Source: Flectonema sp. DT1601
Lineage: Eukaryota; Euglenozoa; Diplonemea; Diplonemida; Diplonemidae
Direction of reading: 5' to 3'
Assembly (NCBI GenBank): GCA_964019425.1
Contig: OZ025788.1
Location: 744,001 to 808,000 of the forward strand
Length of the DNA: 64,000 bases
The translations under genes were made by a program, and so were the position numbers. Position 1 is the stretch's first letter, and the number at the start of each line of letters is the position of its first letter. The notes under the pieces are model-generated. The model ran no database searches. It worked only from the letters and a program-made list of their open reading frames with translations, and was not told the origin of the DNA. This document shows positions 1 to 11,802 of the stretch, piece after piece.

Positions 1-349
1 AAAAGTTCCTACTCATTTAGTTAGGCATTTCGGTATTTTAGCTATATTAGCGGGGGAATATCATAAAAAATGAAATAAATAAATAAATAAACAATCAATC
101 AAGTATATCGTAAGGACATCAAACGAACGTTGCTGTATATTATGAGTGCAAGGCAACTCTCAGCAACAGAGGACCCAATCATTAATTGCGACTACAAGCA
201 AGTTCATCGACATTAACAAACAACGACAATAACAACTTCAAAAAAGAAAAAAACGACAAACAAACGGTACATAACTGGATATCGTAAAAATTGTGTGGGG
301 AAAGCACTATGCTAGGATATCTGAGTGGCGCAGCAACAACGATTAAATG

Positions 350-386
<37 letters not shown>

Positions 387-2589
387 AATCGAATAAAATA
401 AGTTAAGCTTTTTTTTTTTTTTTTTTTTTTGAACCAATGAGTAGTCATTAAAATAACTAAGAAATAAAACAACCTATTACCGTGTTTTTTTTTTTTTTTT
501 TTTTTTGTTTTTTTTAAATTTTTTTTTTGTTGTTTTTTTTTTTTTTTTAAATTTTTCTTCGACACAGCAAAAAAAGAATACCAATCTAAATCACATCGTT
601 TTAGGTTTCAAAAGTTTCTCTATTTTTAAATGAGTAGCTCATTACTTCACCTTGGAGCTGACAACTATGAAACTTCGCCGAAAAATTAAGACTTTCAGGA
701 AGATAGAAAACATGTGAGTATTTTGATCTGATGGCTGGCTGTTGCTTTGAGTAGATATTTATTAGCTATTTCAATAATCATGGTTGCAGTACCTTATGTG
801 AGATCTATTAAAGATAAATGACTGAAATCGAAAAAAAAAAGAAAAATATGGGCTCACAAAAAAAAAATATCACTTTTTAGTAGGCGCATTGCTCTACTTT
901 CCCCCATCCTCGTCATTATTGCGTACGGATTTACATCTTATGCGTTTCTTGTTAGTCAATATTTGAGCTACAATAATCGGGAGTTTTTTTTTTTTTTTTC
1001 TTTTGTTAGAATGTGAGCTTGTTATAAAATACACTAAAATCGTGAATTTTTTTAAAAAAAAAAAAAATAGTGTAAAAAAAACACATTCTGTTTTCTGCTG
1101 TCCCATTTTACGCCGTGAATTGCATAGCTTCATTGGAAATGGTCAATCCTTACAGGTTGAAAACAAAAGCAACGAAGAAATGATCAGGAGGGTAAATTGA
1201 TAACCGTATTATCATTTCAAGCTCAAAGGAACAAGGGGGGGAGTGGAGAAGAGTAAATAAATAAAACACCATTTTTTCTATTCCATTATATGAAACATTT
1301 CTTCATGCATGAAATAATCACGCGCGTCAAATTCCACCACACCACGAAAGAAAATAAAAAACCCGGAACATGACCGGGCGCCTTTCACCCCCTAACTGTC
1401 CCAAGCATTAATATTGAGGGGACTACTGAAGGCATAAAAAGGGAGTCACAAAAGTTAGGCAACATGAATAACTGTACCAATGTGTAAGGAAGAGACTCAA
1501 AAGGAAGCTCAAACGAGACGTGCTGTAGACGTTGTTAAACTTAACAATAAGGGTTAGTTCGGGGCAAAAAAAATATTTCTATGGGCTCCTTAAATGTAAA
1601 GAGACACTTTTAAGAGCTCACATTTTGGGCGCTACACACCGTCGAAAAAAAAAAAAAAAATTGAACAATAATAATAATAATAATTTAACAACTAAAAAAA
1701 ATTAATTCATCTTCTGAGTGATATGCGTAAATCGAAAAGTGGTGATCGACAACAAACACTATCGCACCTTGAGACGTAGATAAGAACGCTCAGATTACCT
1801 TCTTCGGAGCGGCATAAAAAAAGTGTGAAATGTGGGCCAGTAGGCGTTTAATGATACATACAACAGAAATTACTTTTTTTTTTTTTTTTTTTTTTCTTCA
1901 ACAAAAAATTTACCTTAAAACTGTGAAGTCAAAGATTTCTCTGAGGGTTTAAAAAAAAAACAAAACAAAAATGCAAAACTTTTTTTTTTTCGAGAAAATT
2001 GGTTAAATCCGCGAAAAAGAATTTGCCTGCGGAAGTAGCAAATTGAATCTGGAAAAAAAAAATAAAAAGAAATACACAAACTTGTGTGAAAGATGTAAAA
2101 AGACAAAATGTTAACTTGCAAATTTTGATTCGCAACCAAAATTGCACCTCCTATGTTGCCGCTGCTACGTGTTTTGTCATTCATAAAACAAAACAAACAA
2201 AAATGAAGTTATTGGCAGCAGCGGCTCTGTAAAAACATATTCTTCCAGCTACCGCAAGCGATATCACAAAAAGACAACGGTCAGCCCACCAATATTCTGA
2301 GGCGTCTTATCTATTCTTTAGGCACCCTAAATAAGTTTAAATGAATAGGATCGATAGAACAGAAGATGTTATTTTTACCATTTCTTAGCCGAATGAGCAA
2401 AAAAAAAAAAATGTAAACAAGACAAGATTTATGTGGGAGGGTGAAGTGGAGGTGCAATCGAAAATATGTGCACACTCAAATGAAATTCAGTTAGGAAGCA
2501 AAAAAGGAAACCCCATTGGCTCATGTTGCAAGAATATGAGCTTGTTATTAAAATAAAAAGCTAAGCAACTCACGCGTATTATTCATGTT
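1..2589. other. Intergenic, no gene seen
   Basis: Long A and T homopolymers (near 350-430, 483-550 and 1870-1895), a short AAT repeat near 1665-1685, and only low-complexity open frames rich in Lys or Phe. I see no coding signal on either strand. One 39-bp stretch (142-180) recurs near 57115; see the separate entry. Confidence 0.7.
142..180. repeat. Dispersed 40-bp repeat, copy 1
   Basis: Begins ATGAGTGC and ends near GACCCAATC. About 33 of 39 positions match 57115-57154. Both copies lie in gene-free DNA. It could be part of a small non-coding RNA family or a remnant repeat; nothing more can be said from two copies. Confidence 0.4.
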
Positions 2590-3246
2590 TTATAATGTAA
2601 GCTCAGAACTCACTCCCGGCAGTGAAGGACACAGTGCAGGTACGGTCTGGAATGCAGGCATCCACCCCTGCTGTGGATATCCACTAGTAGTCGGAATCGT
2701 ATAAGGAATACCATCAACGTAATAAACACAATAAAAAGGTTGAATATTATAAGCACCCCAACTGACTGTTGGAGGTGTGCTAATTTCTTCGCTAAGTAGA
2801 ATATTCTCCTGAGGAGAAGTGAGTGCTTCCGATTCCTGGATGTTGCTGCTATCAGTTTGTTGCTCTTCATCAAAACTTCCAATTGAGCAAAGTGAAGGAA
2901 TCGGTGATGTGCAAGTAATCTCGTCTCTCGATGGCATCATATTCAATACTAACATTCTAGACTCTGATACTCCTCTGACTGATTTCATTATTTCCTTTCC
3001 GTGAATACTGCAACGTGTTTCTAATGTTTGTTTCTTATAATGAATGTGAAGCTTTCCACAATCATCTCTACGACACCCCTCTGGTGTATTGAAATCTTTA
3101 CATCGCATCTTTGAACTGGAAATATCTGCTACTCGACATTGCTTTTGACAAATTCTACATCGAAGTGTAGCTTTTCCCTTATGAGCTCTCACTGTGTCAA
3201 ACTCGTTGTGCACGCAGGCATTGCTAGTCTTTCTTTTATGTGGCAT
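2590..3246 (-). CDS. CCCH zinc-finger protein (kinetoplastid-like)
   Basis: A 218-residue protein when started at the second in-frame Met (ATG at 3244-3246). I prefer this start because an AG acceptor (ACTATCAG, G at 3261) lies just upstream of it, inside the longer open frame that reaches 3297. One CCCH finger of spacing C-x8-C-x4-C-x3-H is seen in CKDFNTPEGCRRDDCGKLH, preceded by a Cys pair (CRICQKQC). The N-terminal block (HNEFDTVR, then the Cys pair and finger) resembles kinetoplastid ZC3H proteins, which bind mRNA and control it after transcription. The C-terminal half is Ser/Gln/Pro-rich and low in structure. An out-of-frame ATG directly after the acceptor opens an overlapping micro-ORF (see findings). 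RNA binding is inferred from the family. Confidence 0.8.
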   Translation of the reverse strand: MPHKRKTSNACVHNEFDTVRAHKGKATLRCRICQKQCRVADISSSKMRCKDFNTPEGCRRDDCGKLHIHYKKQTLETRCSIHGKEIMKSVRGVSESRMLVLNMMPSRDEITCTSPIPSLCSIGSFDEEQQTDSSNIQESEALTSPQENILLSEEISTPPTVSWGAYNIQPFYCVYYVDGIPYTIPTTSGYPQQGWMPAFQTVPALCPSLPGVSSELTL

Positions 3247-3615
3247 AGGAATATTGCATTCTGATAGTAAAATATTATAATAAGTAACAAGTAACACAAG
3301 ACCTCACTATAAAATAATCAAATGAACAGACCTGGTGTGTGTCCGTCACGTAGTTTACTACCTCTGAGCAAAAGTATCAGAGTCAGTGTCTTCGAAGGTT
3401 CGAAGCAATAAGAAAGAAAGAAAATACAGTTAGATGGCAAATGGTAAGGCCATAACTTTACTAGTGAGTTGTTCAACAAAGTATGAATGAATAATTGCAT
3501 GTATATTGTTAACACATTCTTAAATGGGAAAATAGTTAACGTTAGCAATGTGGTATCTTATTTCATGTTCTTATAATTCTTTTTTTTTTTTTTTTTTTCG
3601 CACACAAAGAAGTTG
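3247..3615. other. Intergenic, no gene seen
   Basis: Contains the presumed splice acceptor of the CCCH gene (about 3261) and a poly(T) run near 3580-3598. No further coding signal. Confidence 0.6.
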
Positions 3616-4535
3616 CAAAAACAAGAATTCGTATAATTTAACGAACAAGAATTGTCTATTTATTTTAAGTCTACCATTTTTATTTTATATTTGAAAAAAA
3701 AAAAAAAAAAAAAAAATTGGTTTTATTTAACCTTTAGAAGAAAATATTTTTTTCTCTTTTTTTCGAAAATGAACATTGATACAAAGTTCCCCAAAAATTG
3801 CACAACAAACGATTCCGAGCGCCAGTGAAGACGCAACAGACACACACTTCGGGTACAAGGGAGGGCAACAAAAATACTCAATGATAAAAACTTGCTGTCT
3901 GGTTTTAACAAGCTGGCTTCAAATAGTTTTTCGGAATATTATTTCAGTAGATCAGCCGTGTCGGTGATTACGTGACAAAAACAAGAATTCGTATAATTTA
4001 GCGAACAAAGCGTCAAGTCTTTTTTTTTTTTTAATCTACCTTTTTATTTTTAAATTTTTATATTAAAACTCTTTTTGGCTTTATTTAACCTTTAGAAGAA
4101 AATTCTTCTTATTTTCGAAAATGAAAATTGATAAGTTTCCCAAAAATTGTACAACAAAAACGATTCCGGGCCGCCAGTAAAGACGCTACACACACTTTGG
4201 GTACAAAGGAGGGCAACAAAAATACTCAATGATGTTAAGTCTACCATTCTATTAATTCTTTTGGTTTTATTTAATCTTTAGAAGAAAATGTTTTTTTTTT
4301 CCTTTTTTTGAAAATGACAATTGATACTAAGTTGCACAACAAAACGAGTCCGAGTCGCCAGTGAAGACGCAACAGACGCACACCTTGGGTACAAAGGAGG
4401 ACAACAAATATATTCAATAATAAAATAAACTTACAACTTGCTGTCTGGTTTTAACAAGCTGGCTTCAAATAGTTTTCTGAATACCTTAGGTAGATCAGCC
4501 GTGTCAGTGATTAAGTGACCTGTACCTGCTGGAAG
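3616..4535. repeat. Degenerate tandem copies of the VWA8 3' end and 3' flank
   Basis: Three related blocks lie head to tail. Block 1 (about 3616-3974) and block 2 (from about 3975) both begin with the same stretch around ACAAGAATTCGTATAATTTA. All three share a segment containing GGTTTTATTTAA and TTTAGAAGAAAAT, then GCCAGTGAAGACGCAACAGA or a variant, then GGGTACAA, then AATACTCAATGAT or a variant. Blocks 1 and 3 also contain the last codons of VWA8; in block 3 (about 4236-4535) these are the real gene end. Block 2 (about 4014-4233) lacks the coding part. This is local duplication of a gene tail, with copies clearly diverged by small indels. Confidence 0.85.
3889..3974 (-). pseudogene. Duplicated tail fragment of the VWA8 gene
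   Basis: About 85 bp nearly match 4435-4520, the last ~28 codons of the VWA8 gene, including the segment encoding LLKPDS. The copy has no upstream coding body and carries small indels, so it cannot be expressed as a VWA8 protein. It arose with the tandem duplication of the gene tail and 3' flank. Confidence 0.8.
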
Positions 4536-7500
4536 GGAGTTTGCAAGATTTACAGCACCGTGTTCAGAAGCAATTAATACTATGTGTGATGTTACTCGGG
4601 AATCGCTCATTAGGAACTCAGACAAATTCTTTGCATCGATACCGTACTGACTGACATTAGCATCTGACAATAACACAACAAAATAGTCATCACCAGCTTC
4701 TTCAACAACCTTATCAATAGCGTACTTTGCAGCTCCCAAAGTGTTGTCACCAGTCTTACAGGAGGTACCTCCGTAGATGGCTTTTACAACTTCAAATCTC
4801 TCAAGTTCGGTTCTCGGGTGATTACCAAATGGAACAATCTCAATACAAGGAGTGTCACCATTATGACCAATAATTGAATAATCATATTTATGAGGAAAAG
4901 CAGCAAAGCCTTCCATAATAAGAACTGCTACTGCCGCTGATCTCGCGAGTCTCCTGTCTTCAGGATCGAATCTTGCCATTGAGGCACTGCAGTCGAACGC
5001 GAACATCAGTCGCTTTGGCTTTCTCTGCATCGCTCCAGGTGGCGGCTTGTTCGTCGAACGTTTTCTGAAGATAGTTTTTTCTCCGGTGATTCCGTCAACT
5101 ATTCTTCCGTCATCAAGATCACCAGCCATCTGATTCTTCAGCCAAATCCTCTCTTTCTCTTTTGCTTCAACAGTTTCTAACAGACCTCTTAAGGATTTTA
5201 TCTCTTGAGCTACTGCTTCACACAGTCGGTGGTACGCACCTGCATCGAGGTTCGCGAGGTTCGGTCTATCAGAACCTGACACTAATTTCTTTGACGCGAT
5301 TTCAAGTGCTCTCTGTTTGGCCTCAGCGCTGAGTGATGCTGCGAGAGCGTCGTCCTTCGAGGAAGTATTTTTGTTTGCGGAATTAAAAGAAAGCTTGTCG
5401 TCAACAATGAGTTCGTTTGAACCCTCTTTTTGCTTTCCAGGGTTTGACTCGTAATTCTTGTCTGGAGCACCAGATCCCATTGTAGCGGAATCACCTCCAC
5501 CTTGCCCACCAGTTCCACCTCCCTGACCTTCGCCCTGGCCTTCTCCGTTTCCTTCGCCTTCACCATTACCTTCTCCGAGACCGTTACCTGGCTCTGCGTC
5601 TTCTCCGTCGTCATCCTCTCCTTCGCTCTTGGATGCGGATGGTGAGGAAGTAGCTTTTGAGGACTTATTGCCGCGTTGTGCCCAATTCCGTTCCTGGTTG
5701 TTGAGAATCTCCTTCCTGATCTCCAGAATTCGAATTTCCGCGCCGTCCATCAACAACGCCACCCTCCCGTCGCTTAGTTGAGCGATCTCACAAATCTTCT
5801 TTGGTGTCGTCACTGCTGACATGTCCCAGGCGGAACCAGGTTTCTCACCAACAAGAATACGACGCTGAGTTCCTTCTTTTATATCTGTGAGCTCTAATGT
5901 CGCAGCCCCGCGACTGTTTGGAGGCAACGAAGTTGCCATCAAATTGCAAACATCCAACCAGCTCGCGTTAGTCGACGGCACGTCGTTTACTTCAGTTCGT
6001 GAAGGGTAACAAAATACTGTCTGACTCCAGGACTCCTTTCCATCTTTCAGATCAACATCGTTCGTAATCATTCCAGCGCTATTTCCCATTTGGATTCCTA
6101 CGCAAGAGACTGATGACTTAGCGATCATGTTGATTGGTGTGATAACATTTTGCTTTAGAGCTCTCGTCATTTGTTCAATTTCAGGTAGTTCTGGAGGCTT
6201 CATAACATCCTTGTTCTTTTCATCATACGCAGAGAAGATTTCACCAGCAACACTGTAACCTGCATGAGAGCCACCAACAGTGACAGCAATCTGACTGTTT
6301 TTGTTAACTGAAAGTGGTCCTATTTGAATGTGATACTGCGTGTCCTCTCCCTGTCTACGAACTTGGATACGATCAGACAGTAAAACGAATGCCGCTGAAA
6401 TGTGAAATAGTAGTTCCCAAGCCCAGGAAGTAACAGTGTTTGTAGATATCCAACTGTCAGTTTTAATGCAAATAATCTTTAAAGACGAGACTAACAACAG
6501 AGTGTTTTCATCAGGTGTCAGGATTGCGATTGAATCAACTGATGAAATATCAACTTCAGCTTCAACGTATTTGATGGGCTCTGATTCAGACACTAACATT
6601 AATGTTCTCCCAGTCCATATCGCTATGAATCCATTTCCTAAAAGGACTGATCGAGATAGAATCTCTGATGTCGGAATTGGTAGTTCGATAGTTCGCTTTC
6701 CTCGTTTCACAACATCAATCGTATTGATCATAACTTTATTATTCATCGTTCCAATAACATGAACTGATCCTTTAATTAATTTACCAGAGATGATATTTAT
6801 TTGATTAAATCTTTGCATCTCTGTTACTTCAATCCCTTCAACTTCTTCTGTGAAAAGTGATGTTCTCGCAGTTACCGGTCGGATGTTAGAGAAGGTGGGT
6901 GTGATTACTTTAGGTGATGATGTAATACGAGCCATAGGTTTAGTAATGTTATCGATTACGGTACCATTATGATCGTAGAACAGTTGCAATAAGATTGCCA
7001 GTGGTCTCATTGGAACTGGGTGACTCACAGCAGAAGACGCACCTGAAAGCGAACTGCCAGTTGAAAAGTTCAAACCGTTATCAGTAAAGACAGTCTTTAG
7101 AGTTTCTAACATACTCGAATCATAGGCATCGAATCCAATAATGTTTGAAAGAGCTCCTGTTACTCCATCAGTTGGGTGTTTGTCTAAGTGACGAGCTACT
7201 GCAACAGCTTCTCTAGTTGAGTAAGGGTATGAGATGTCTCCCGCGTCACTCATTTTTCGAAGCTCTGCAAAACTCTTTGCGACCTTCGTTAGTATCGTCA
7301 CTGACACGTTTGGTGCGATTGTCTCCAGTAACTTCAATTCAGAAGCAGGATCTGGATTACCAACAACATGACTGGCGAAGATATCACCCACCTCAGCGTA
7401 ACAATCATTTCCCATAAATGGATAACCAGGTCGGTTAGCAAGAGCGATGACTCTAAACAACGGGTGAACCTTTTCGGAACTATTTGTACTTTCGTACTTT

Positions 7501-9833
7501 GGATGTTTCTTTGAGCGGAATAAACGACCATCAGCAAGACGGATCTCACCGTCTTCAAGAAGTCCTTTAATTACACAAATAACATCTCCAGGTGCTTTGT
7601 CCATTTCATCGATTACAAGACAGCGACCATGTTCCATTGATCGTACTAATGCGGAGTCTTCCCAAACCATTAAACCATTTGAGAGAGTTGGTTGAATAGT
7701 CATTTGTGATACAGTAGTGTCTCTGTGTAGTTGTGTGTACTCTCGTTCCCAGTGAAGTAGTTGCAGAAGTCTGTCAGTTAGTTTATTTTTACCAACACCT
7801 TGATTACCAATTAGTAGTAGGTGCTCTCCAATAATCAAATCTTGAATCATGTGTTCCATAACAACTATCTGACTCGGAATATCAACAAAGTGAATATCAG
7901 GAACTAATTCAGGACGAGTACCGTGAGTCATTCTATCAATCGCTGTAGTTCCAACTTGAAGTTGTTGTTCTGAAAGAGTAATTGAAATGTTTCTTGGGAT
8001 GACTTCAGATGAAGAAGGAACCGGTAGACCAGAGTCTTTCATTAAGATGTCAACAGTTGTTCTTTGTTCTTGAGGCATTAGTTCATATAATATACACATA
8101 CGACAAGCAGAAATCAGCCTTGAAGGATTGTAATTCGCCTGCCTTTCAATTCTCCTCAACTGCCTCAGAGACAGTACCGGAATCGTATTGGTCGCATCTT
8201 CAGCTCGAATCTGAGTCTTCAGTGCGAATTTGTGTAGTGGAGTGACGCAGTTGTCATCAGTCAAATACTTTGGGAGTTCATGAAAATCAAACATGTGCTG
8301 TAAGTCAGTTACTAAATAATTATCACCACCAGTTCTTGGAGTAGTTCCGAGGGCGACTATTCTAAAGTTTGGATGAATTCTCTTCAACTTGTCGGATGGC
8401 TTCGTACCTCCAGCAATCATTCTATCGTAAGCAGCAGCGTTTATGTATCGAGTACCGTCAAACAAAGTGATCTCCCGATCTTGAATCAGTCGGCTCAAAG
8501 CTCCGTAAGTTCCTGCTGATAGTCTCTGCAATCCGTCAAGGATTGCTAGTTTACCACTCTCAGCAGCATTTACTAATGGAGAGGTTTCCCAAGTAGTCTC
8601 ACCCTTTGGTCCTAATACTCTCCTTTGAAGCAGCTCTCTAGCACTCATGTCTGCGTACAGGAAGATGGATTCAACTTCGCTGTAATTTGAGAGAATAGCA
8701 AACTGAAGTGTGATGAATGTTTTACCTTCTCCCTTAGGAGCGACCAGACAAATATCCCGACCTGCTTTGTGTGACTGCAACATCGAAGCCACAGCTTGTT
8801 GCTGATTTCCAAATAACGGAGTTGACTCAGATTTGAATAAAGAAGCAGCCAAACTATTAACCGACGGATCAGTTCCCCCACTTCGAATACCAGACGCCTC
8901 TAATGACTGCTGCATCATTTCATAAGCATCATTACTTCTACATAATAATGACCAAGGGTATGCTCTCCATAAAATATGTTCAATTGATGCATTTGGAAAC
9001 ATCTGCAACTGATTGACAGCACTCAATAACGACACTCCTGAAGGTGGAGGTAGTGTGGCTGCAGAGTGCATCTTTGATGTGAGTTCCGTAATGACCGCAA
9101 GGAATTTAGCGATTGTTTGAATGCTCTCTGTTGAGGGAGAGAACTGACGAGCAGCAGCAATCCATTCTCTCAATGGAACGACACCAACATGAAGACCTTG
9201 GAATCGACTTCTCAAAGGAGGGTCTAACGGAGACCCTGCGTAAGGTGGACAAGGAACACCCAAGGCGAAAACTCTAAAATTCGGATGAACTCTAACAATG
9301 CCTCTTTTTTCTAAGTTCTCTTTCGTATGTTTTCCTGAAGCCACTAAACTGTCAAACCTCTTCGGAGCAATAAGCATCCGTCCATCTTCCAGAGACATTT
9401 CTCTATTCTCAAGTAAATTGTTGATCACTGGGAGTACGTTTCGCTCGGCATTTTCAATACCCTCCATTATTAAGATTCTTCCTTTTATCGCTGCTTCCAC
9501 TGCTGGTAGATCAGAAAATACGACGCTTCCTCCTTTTGTGATTTCTTTACGCTGTTTTAAATCTGATTCTGTAGTGTCGCGGGTGAGAGCAACGTAACTG
9601 ATACCTCGACCTGCTGCTGAGCAGTAGCGGAGGCATAGCCATCGTCTAATGGGACCGTAGCCACCTACTAAATAGACGTCTTGTCCCATTTCATCTTTCT
9701 TTCGTAGCCAATTTATCATTCCATCAGCCCAGGGGTTGTCAACAATCGGGTGTCTGATGTCTATTGGTATATCATAAACATCATGACCTGCACCTACTAA
9801 CTCTCGTGTAAAAGTATTCACACGATGAGACAT
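4431..9833 (-). CDS. VWA8: VWA8-type AAA+ ATPase with C-terminal von Willebrand A domain
   Basis: An 1800-residue protein, close to the animal VWA8 length (about 1900). Three AAA+ (dynein/MoxR-like) modules are visible: a degenerate P-loop GGYGPIRR near residue 57, GEGKT near 366, and GNQGVGKNK near 678 with Walker B LVIDEMDKAP near 742. A Gly/Glu/acidic linker (about 1404-1450) leads to a VWA domain with MIDAS motif DCSAS near 1613. The segment after P-loop 1 (ALTRDTTESDLKQR) is typical of VWA8 rather than midasin. Animal VWA8 is mitochondrial; no clear presequence is seen here. The AG acceptor CCCCTCTCAG sits about 12 nt before the ATG, fixing the start. It is expected to be a MoxR/VWA-like remodelling ATPase whose substrate is unknown. 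The 3' end is partly duplicated downstream. Confidence 0.93.
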   Translation of the reverse strand: MSHRVNTFTRELVGAGHDVYDIPIDIRHPIVDNPWADGMINWLRKKDEMGQDVYLVGGYGPIRRWLCLRYCSAAGRGISYVALTRDTTESDLKQRKEITKGGSVVFSDLPAVEAAIKGRILIMEGIENAERNVLPVINNLLENREMSLEDGRMLIAPKRFDSLVASGKHTKENLEKRGIVRVHPNFRVFALGVPCPPYAGSPLDPPLRSRFQGLHVGVVPLREWIAAARQFSPSTESIQTIAKFLAVITELTSKMHSAATLPPPSGVSLLSAVNQLQMFPNASIEHILWRAYPWSLLCRSNDAYEMMQQSLEASGIRSGGTDPSVNSLAASLFKSESTPLFGNQQQAVASMLQSHKAGRDICLVAPKGEGKTFITLQFAILSNYSEVESIFLYADMSARELLQRRVLGPKGETTWETSPLVNAAESGKLAILDGLQRLSAGTYGALSRLIQDREITLFDGTRYINAAAYDRMIAGGTKPSDKLKRIHPNFRIVALGTTPRTGGDNYLVTDLQHMFDFHELPKYLTDDNCVTPLHKFALKTQIRAEDATNTIPVLSLRQLRRIERQANYNPSRLISACRMCILYELMPQEQRTTVDILMKDSGLPVPSSSEVIPRNISITLSEQQLQVGTTAIDRMTHGTRPELVPDIHFVDIPSQIVVMEHMIQDLIIGEHLLLIGNQGVGKNKLTDRLLQLLHWEREYTQLHRDTTVSQMTIQPTLSNGLMVWEDSALVRSMEHGRCLVIDEMDKAPGDVICVIKGLLEDGEIRLADGRLFRSKKHPKYESTNSSEKVHPLFRVIALANRPGYPFMGNDCYAEVGDIFASHVVGNPDPASELKLLETIAPNVSVTILTKVAKSFAELRKMSDAGDISYPYSTREAVAVARHLDKHPTDGVTGALSNIIGFDAYDSSMLETLKTVFTDNGLNFSTGSSLSGASSAVSHPVPMRPLAILLQLFYDHNGTVIDNITKPMARITSSPKVITPTFSNIRPVTARTSLFTEEVEGIEVTEMQRFNQINIISGKLIKGSVHVIGTMNNKVMINTIDVVKRGKRTIELPIPTSEILSRSVLLGNGFIAIWTGRTLMLVSESEPIKYVEAEVDISSVDSIAILTPDENTLLLVSSLKIICIKTDSWISTNTVTSWAWELLFHISAAFVLLSDRIQVRRQGEDTQYHIQIGPLSVNKNSQIAVTVGGSHAGYSVAGEIFSAYDEKNKDVMKPPELPEIEQMTRALKQNVITPINMIAKSSVSCVGIQMGNSAGMITNDVDLKDGKESWSQTVFCYPSRTEVNDVPSTNASWLDVCNLMATSLPPNSRGAATLELTDIKEGTQRRILVGEKPGSAWDMSAVTTPKKICEIAQLSDGRVALLMDGAEIRILEIRKEILNNQERNWAQRGNKSSKATSSPSASKSEGEDDDGEDAEPGNGLGEGNGEGEGNGEGQGEGQGGGTGGQGGGDSATMGSGAPDKNYESNPGKQKEGSNELIVDDKLSFNSANKNTSSKDDALAASLSAEAKQRALEIASKKLVSGSDRPNLANLDAGAYHRLCEAVAQEIKSLRGLLETVEAKEKERIWLKNQMAGDLDDGRIVDGITGEKTIFRKRSTNKPPPGAMQRKPKRLMFAFDCSASMARFDPEDRRLARSAAVAVLIMEGFAAFPHKYDYSIIGHNGDTPCIEIVPFGNHPRTELERFEVVKAIYGGTSCKTGDNTLGAAKYAIDKVVEEAGDDYFVVLLSDANVSQYGIDAKNLSEFLMSDSRVTSHIVLIASEHGAVNLANSLPAGTGHLITDTADLPKVFRKLFEASLLKPDSKL

Positions 9834-11802
9834 TTTCCTTTAGAGCTGAGAGGGGAACATAACATTACTGAGTGACTACAACACAGTTAAACACAAGAGA
9901 AATCTCATCACGACTAGCTGCCTGGCTTTTTCGCAATCTCAAGTCGTGGAGTCGATTAAAAATATAGTGAAAAGAAGCTTTTTTTTTTTTTGGTTTTAGG
10001 TTACACAAAGTTTTAGTATTTTCTTGTAATTTGTTCCTTATTGATCAAAAATATGTTTAGAATTCATCGTGAACAGGCTTCAGAAATAAAGTTAGAAGAA
10101 AAAACAAAAACAAAAAAAAAACATCCGAGAAATCAACACATATGCGACAGTGACTCGCATTGTTGTGTCTAGCAAACTGCTCAGTGCATGAGGTAATCTC
10201 TTACAAAAGACCTACTTGGGATCTCGGAAAAAGAAACAATACGATTATTGTAAAATAGTGGTTTAGGCTGGTACAGTCCGGTATTGAATCATTTCGAAAA
10301 AGTGATAAGGCAAGACTGACCAACTTAAACTACACACTACATCAAAGAGAGATAGGAGGGAGGGAGGAAACAAAAGCAGCACATAGGACGTGGGAAAAAT
10401 TTTCTTTTTCTTACTTTCGCATTATAGACAACTAGTAGTTTCCAAAATAGCAATATCAGTTCAGATAAAGAACAAGAAATTAATAAAAATAAAAGCTACT
10501 TCACTAAAGCGACATATAGCTATTGACTTGGATGACCTCCTCGATCGATTCACCTTGTTGTCTGTTTATGTGAATACTGAAAAACAGACTTTCCACAATC
10601 AAACTGAGGAGTTCTAGAATGAAAAAAAATAACGAAAGAAAAAATGAGAGAAAAAGTAGGAGTCGAATCTGATCGCTTTTCCTGTTCACTTCAGTCCTGC
10701 ACAAGATTTACAAGAAACCATTGAGCATTCAACTGCATTATATGTTTTATATTAATCCGGGAAAGGCTCACAAAGTGAGGAACCAGCAGATACGCCATTA
10801 CCATAACATTATAACTTAACAAAAGTGGTTTGTTACAATAACCAAACTGTTGATTCCAGAACACGGTGTAGTAGTTATCTTTTAGAGCGTTACTTCCTTA
10901 CAGTTCTCGATGATGTAATTGATATGACACATAAACATCTTTGTTTCTTATTTTGTTAAGAATTTGTATCTCAGGAATTGTCCTATCCAGTCAATGGGAA
11001 GGTAGTCTTCATTGGGGATGATAGCAGTAGTTGTTCTCTGAACAATTACATTCCTGAGAAGTAAATTTTTTTTTCCAACTAACGATTTACAGAAGAGTAT
11101 CCCCCAAAGGAACCAACTCATCTGACTATTACGTAACGCTATGAGGAAGACATGAGAACCTAACAATGTCAGGCCTACTTCAAGCCCCCTTGTTTTTTCT
11201 TTTTTTTTTTTTTTTTTTTTGATCAAATAAAAAAAATAAACAAATAAAAAAAATAAATAAATAAACCAATTTAGGATGTCAACAAGGTCAAAAGAAATTC
11301 GAAAACTAATATCCCGTTGAAATAAAAAATTAAGGGAGCTTGTTTCCACAACACTTTGTGTGTGATAATCTGTTAAGCAACAAGGCTTAACTGGACATTC
11401 TAACTAAGCACCCGTAGTAAGCCTTCCCTTGAAAAGAAATGGCTGTACTATTAAGACGACAATAGCCTACTGGGATTAGTTTGTTCCAAGAAAGGATAGG
11501 AAATTAGAATATGAAAGTTAGGAAACTAACCAAATGAACAAAAGGGTTGTCCACATTCAGGGAAACCATAAAAAAAGACATTGGGTGACAAATGAAGTAA
11601 ATTTTGCGACTGCACTCCAAGGTAGAAGTACCTTCACCGCACAGCAGTCAGTTTTCATCGCAAGGAGAAAAAGTGACTAATCGATTAGACGAGAACACTG
11701 TTAGAGAACAGCTGACAGTCAACAGAACAACATTGACGGCACGTTTTCGGCAAACTACTCCAAAAGTCACAGCTGCCAGATAGCAGCAACACTACTTAAA
11801 GA

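Noticed and set aside
3318-3548. 76-codon open frame beside the CCCH gene
   Set aside because: No conserved features, Leu/Ile-rich composition typical of spacer; the CCCH gene's acceptor lies just downstream.
4431-9833. Midasin (Rea1) as identity of the large AAA+/VWA protein
   Set aside because: Midasin is far longer with six AAA modules; this protein has the length, domain order and SRDTTESDLKQR-like block of VWA8.
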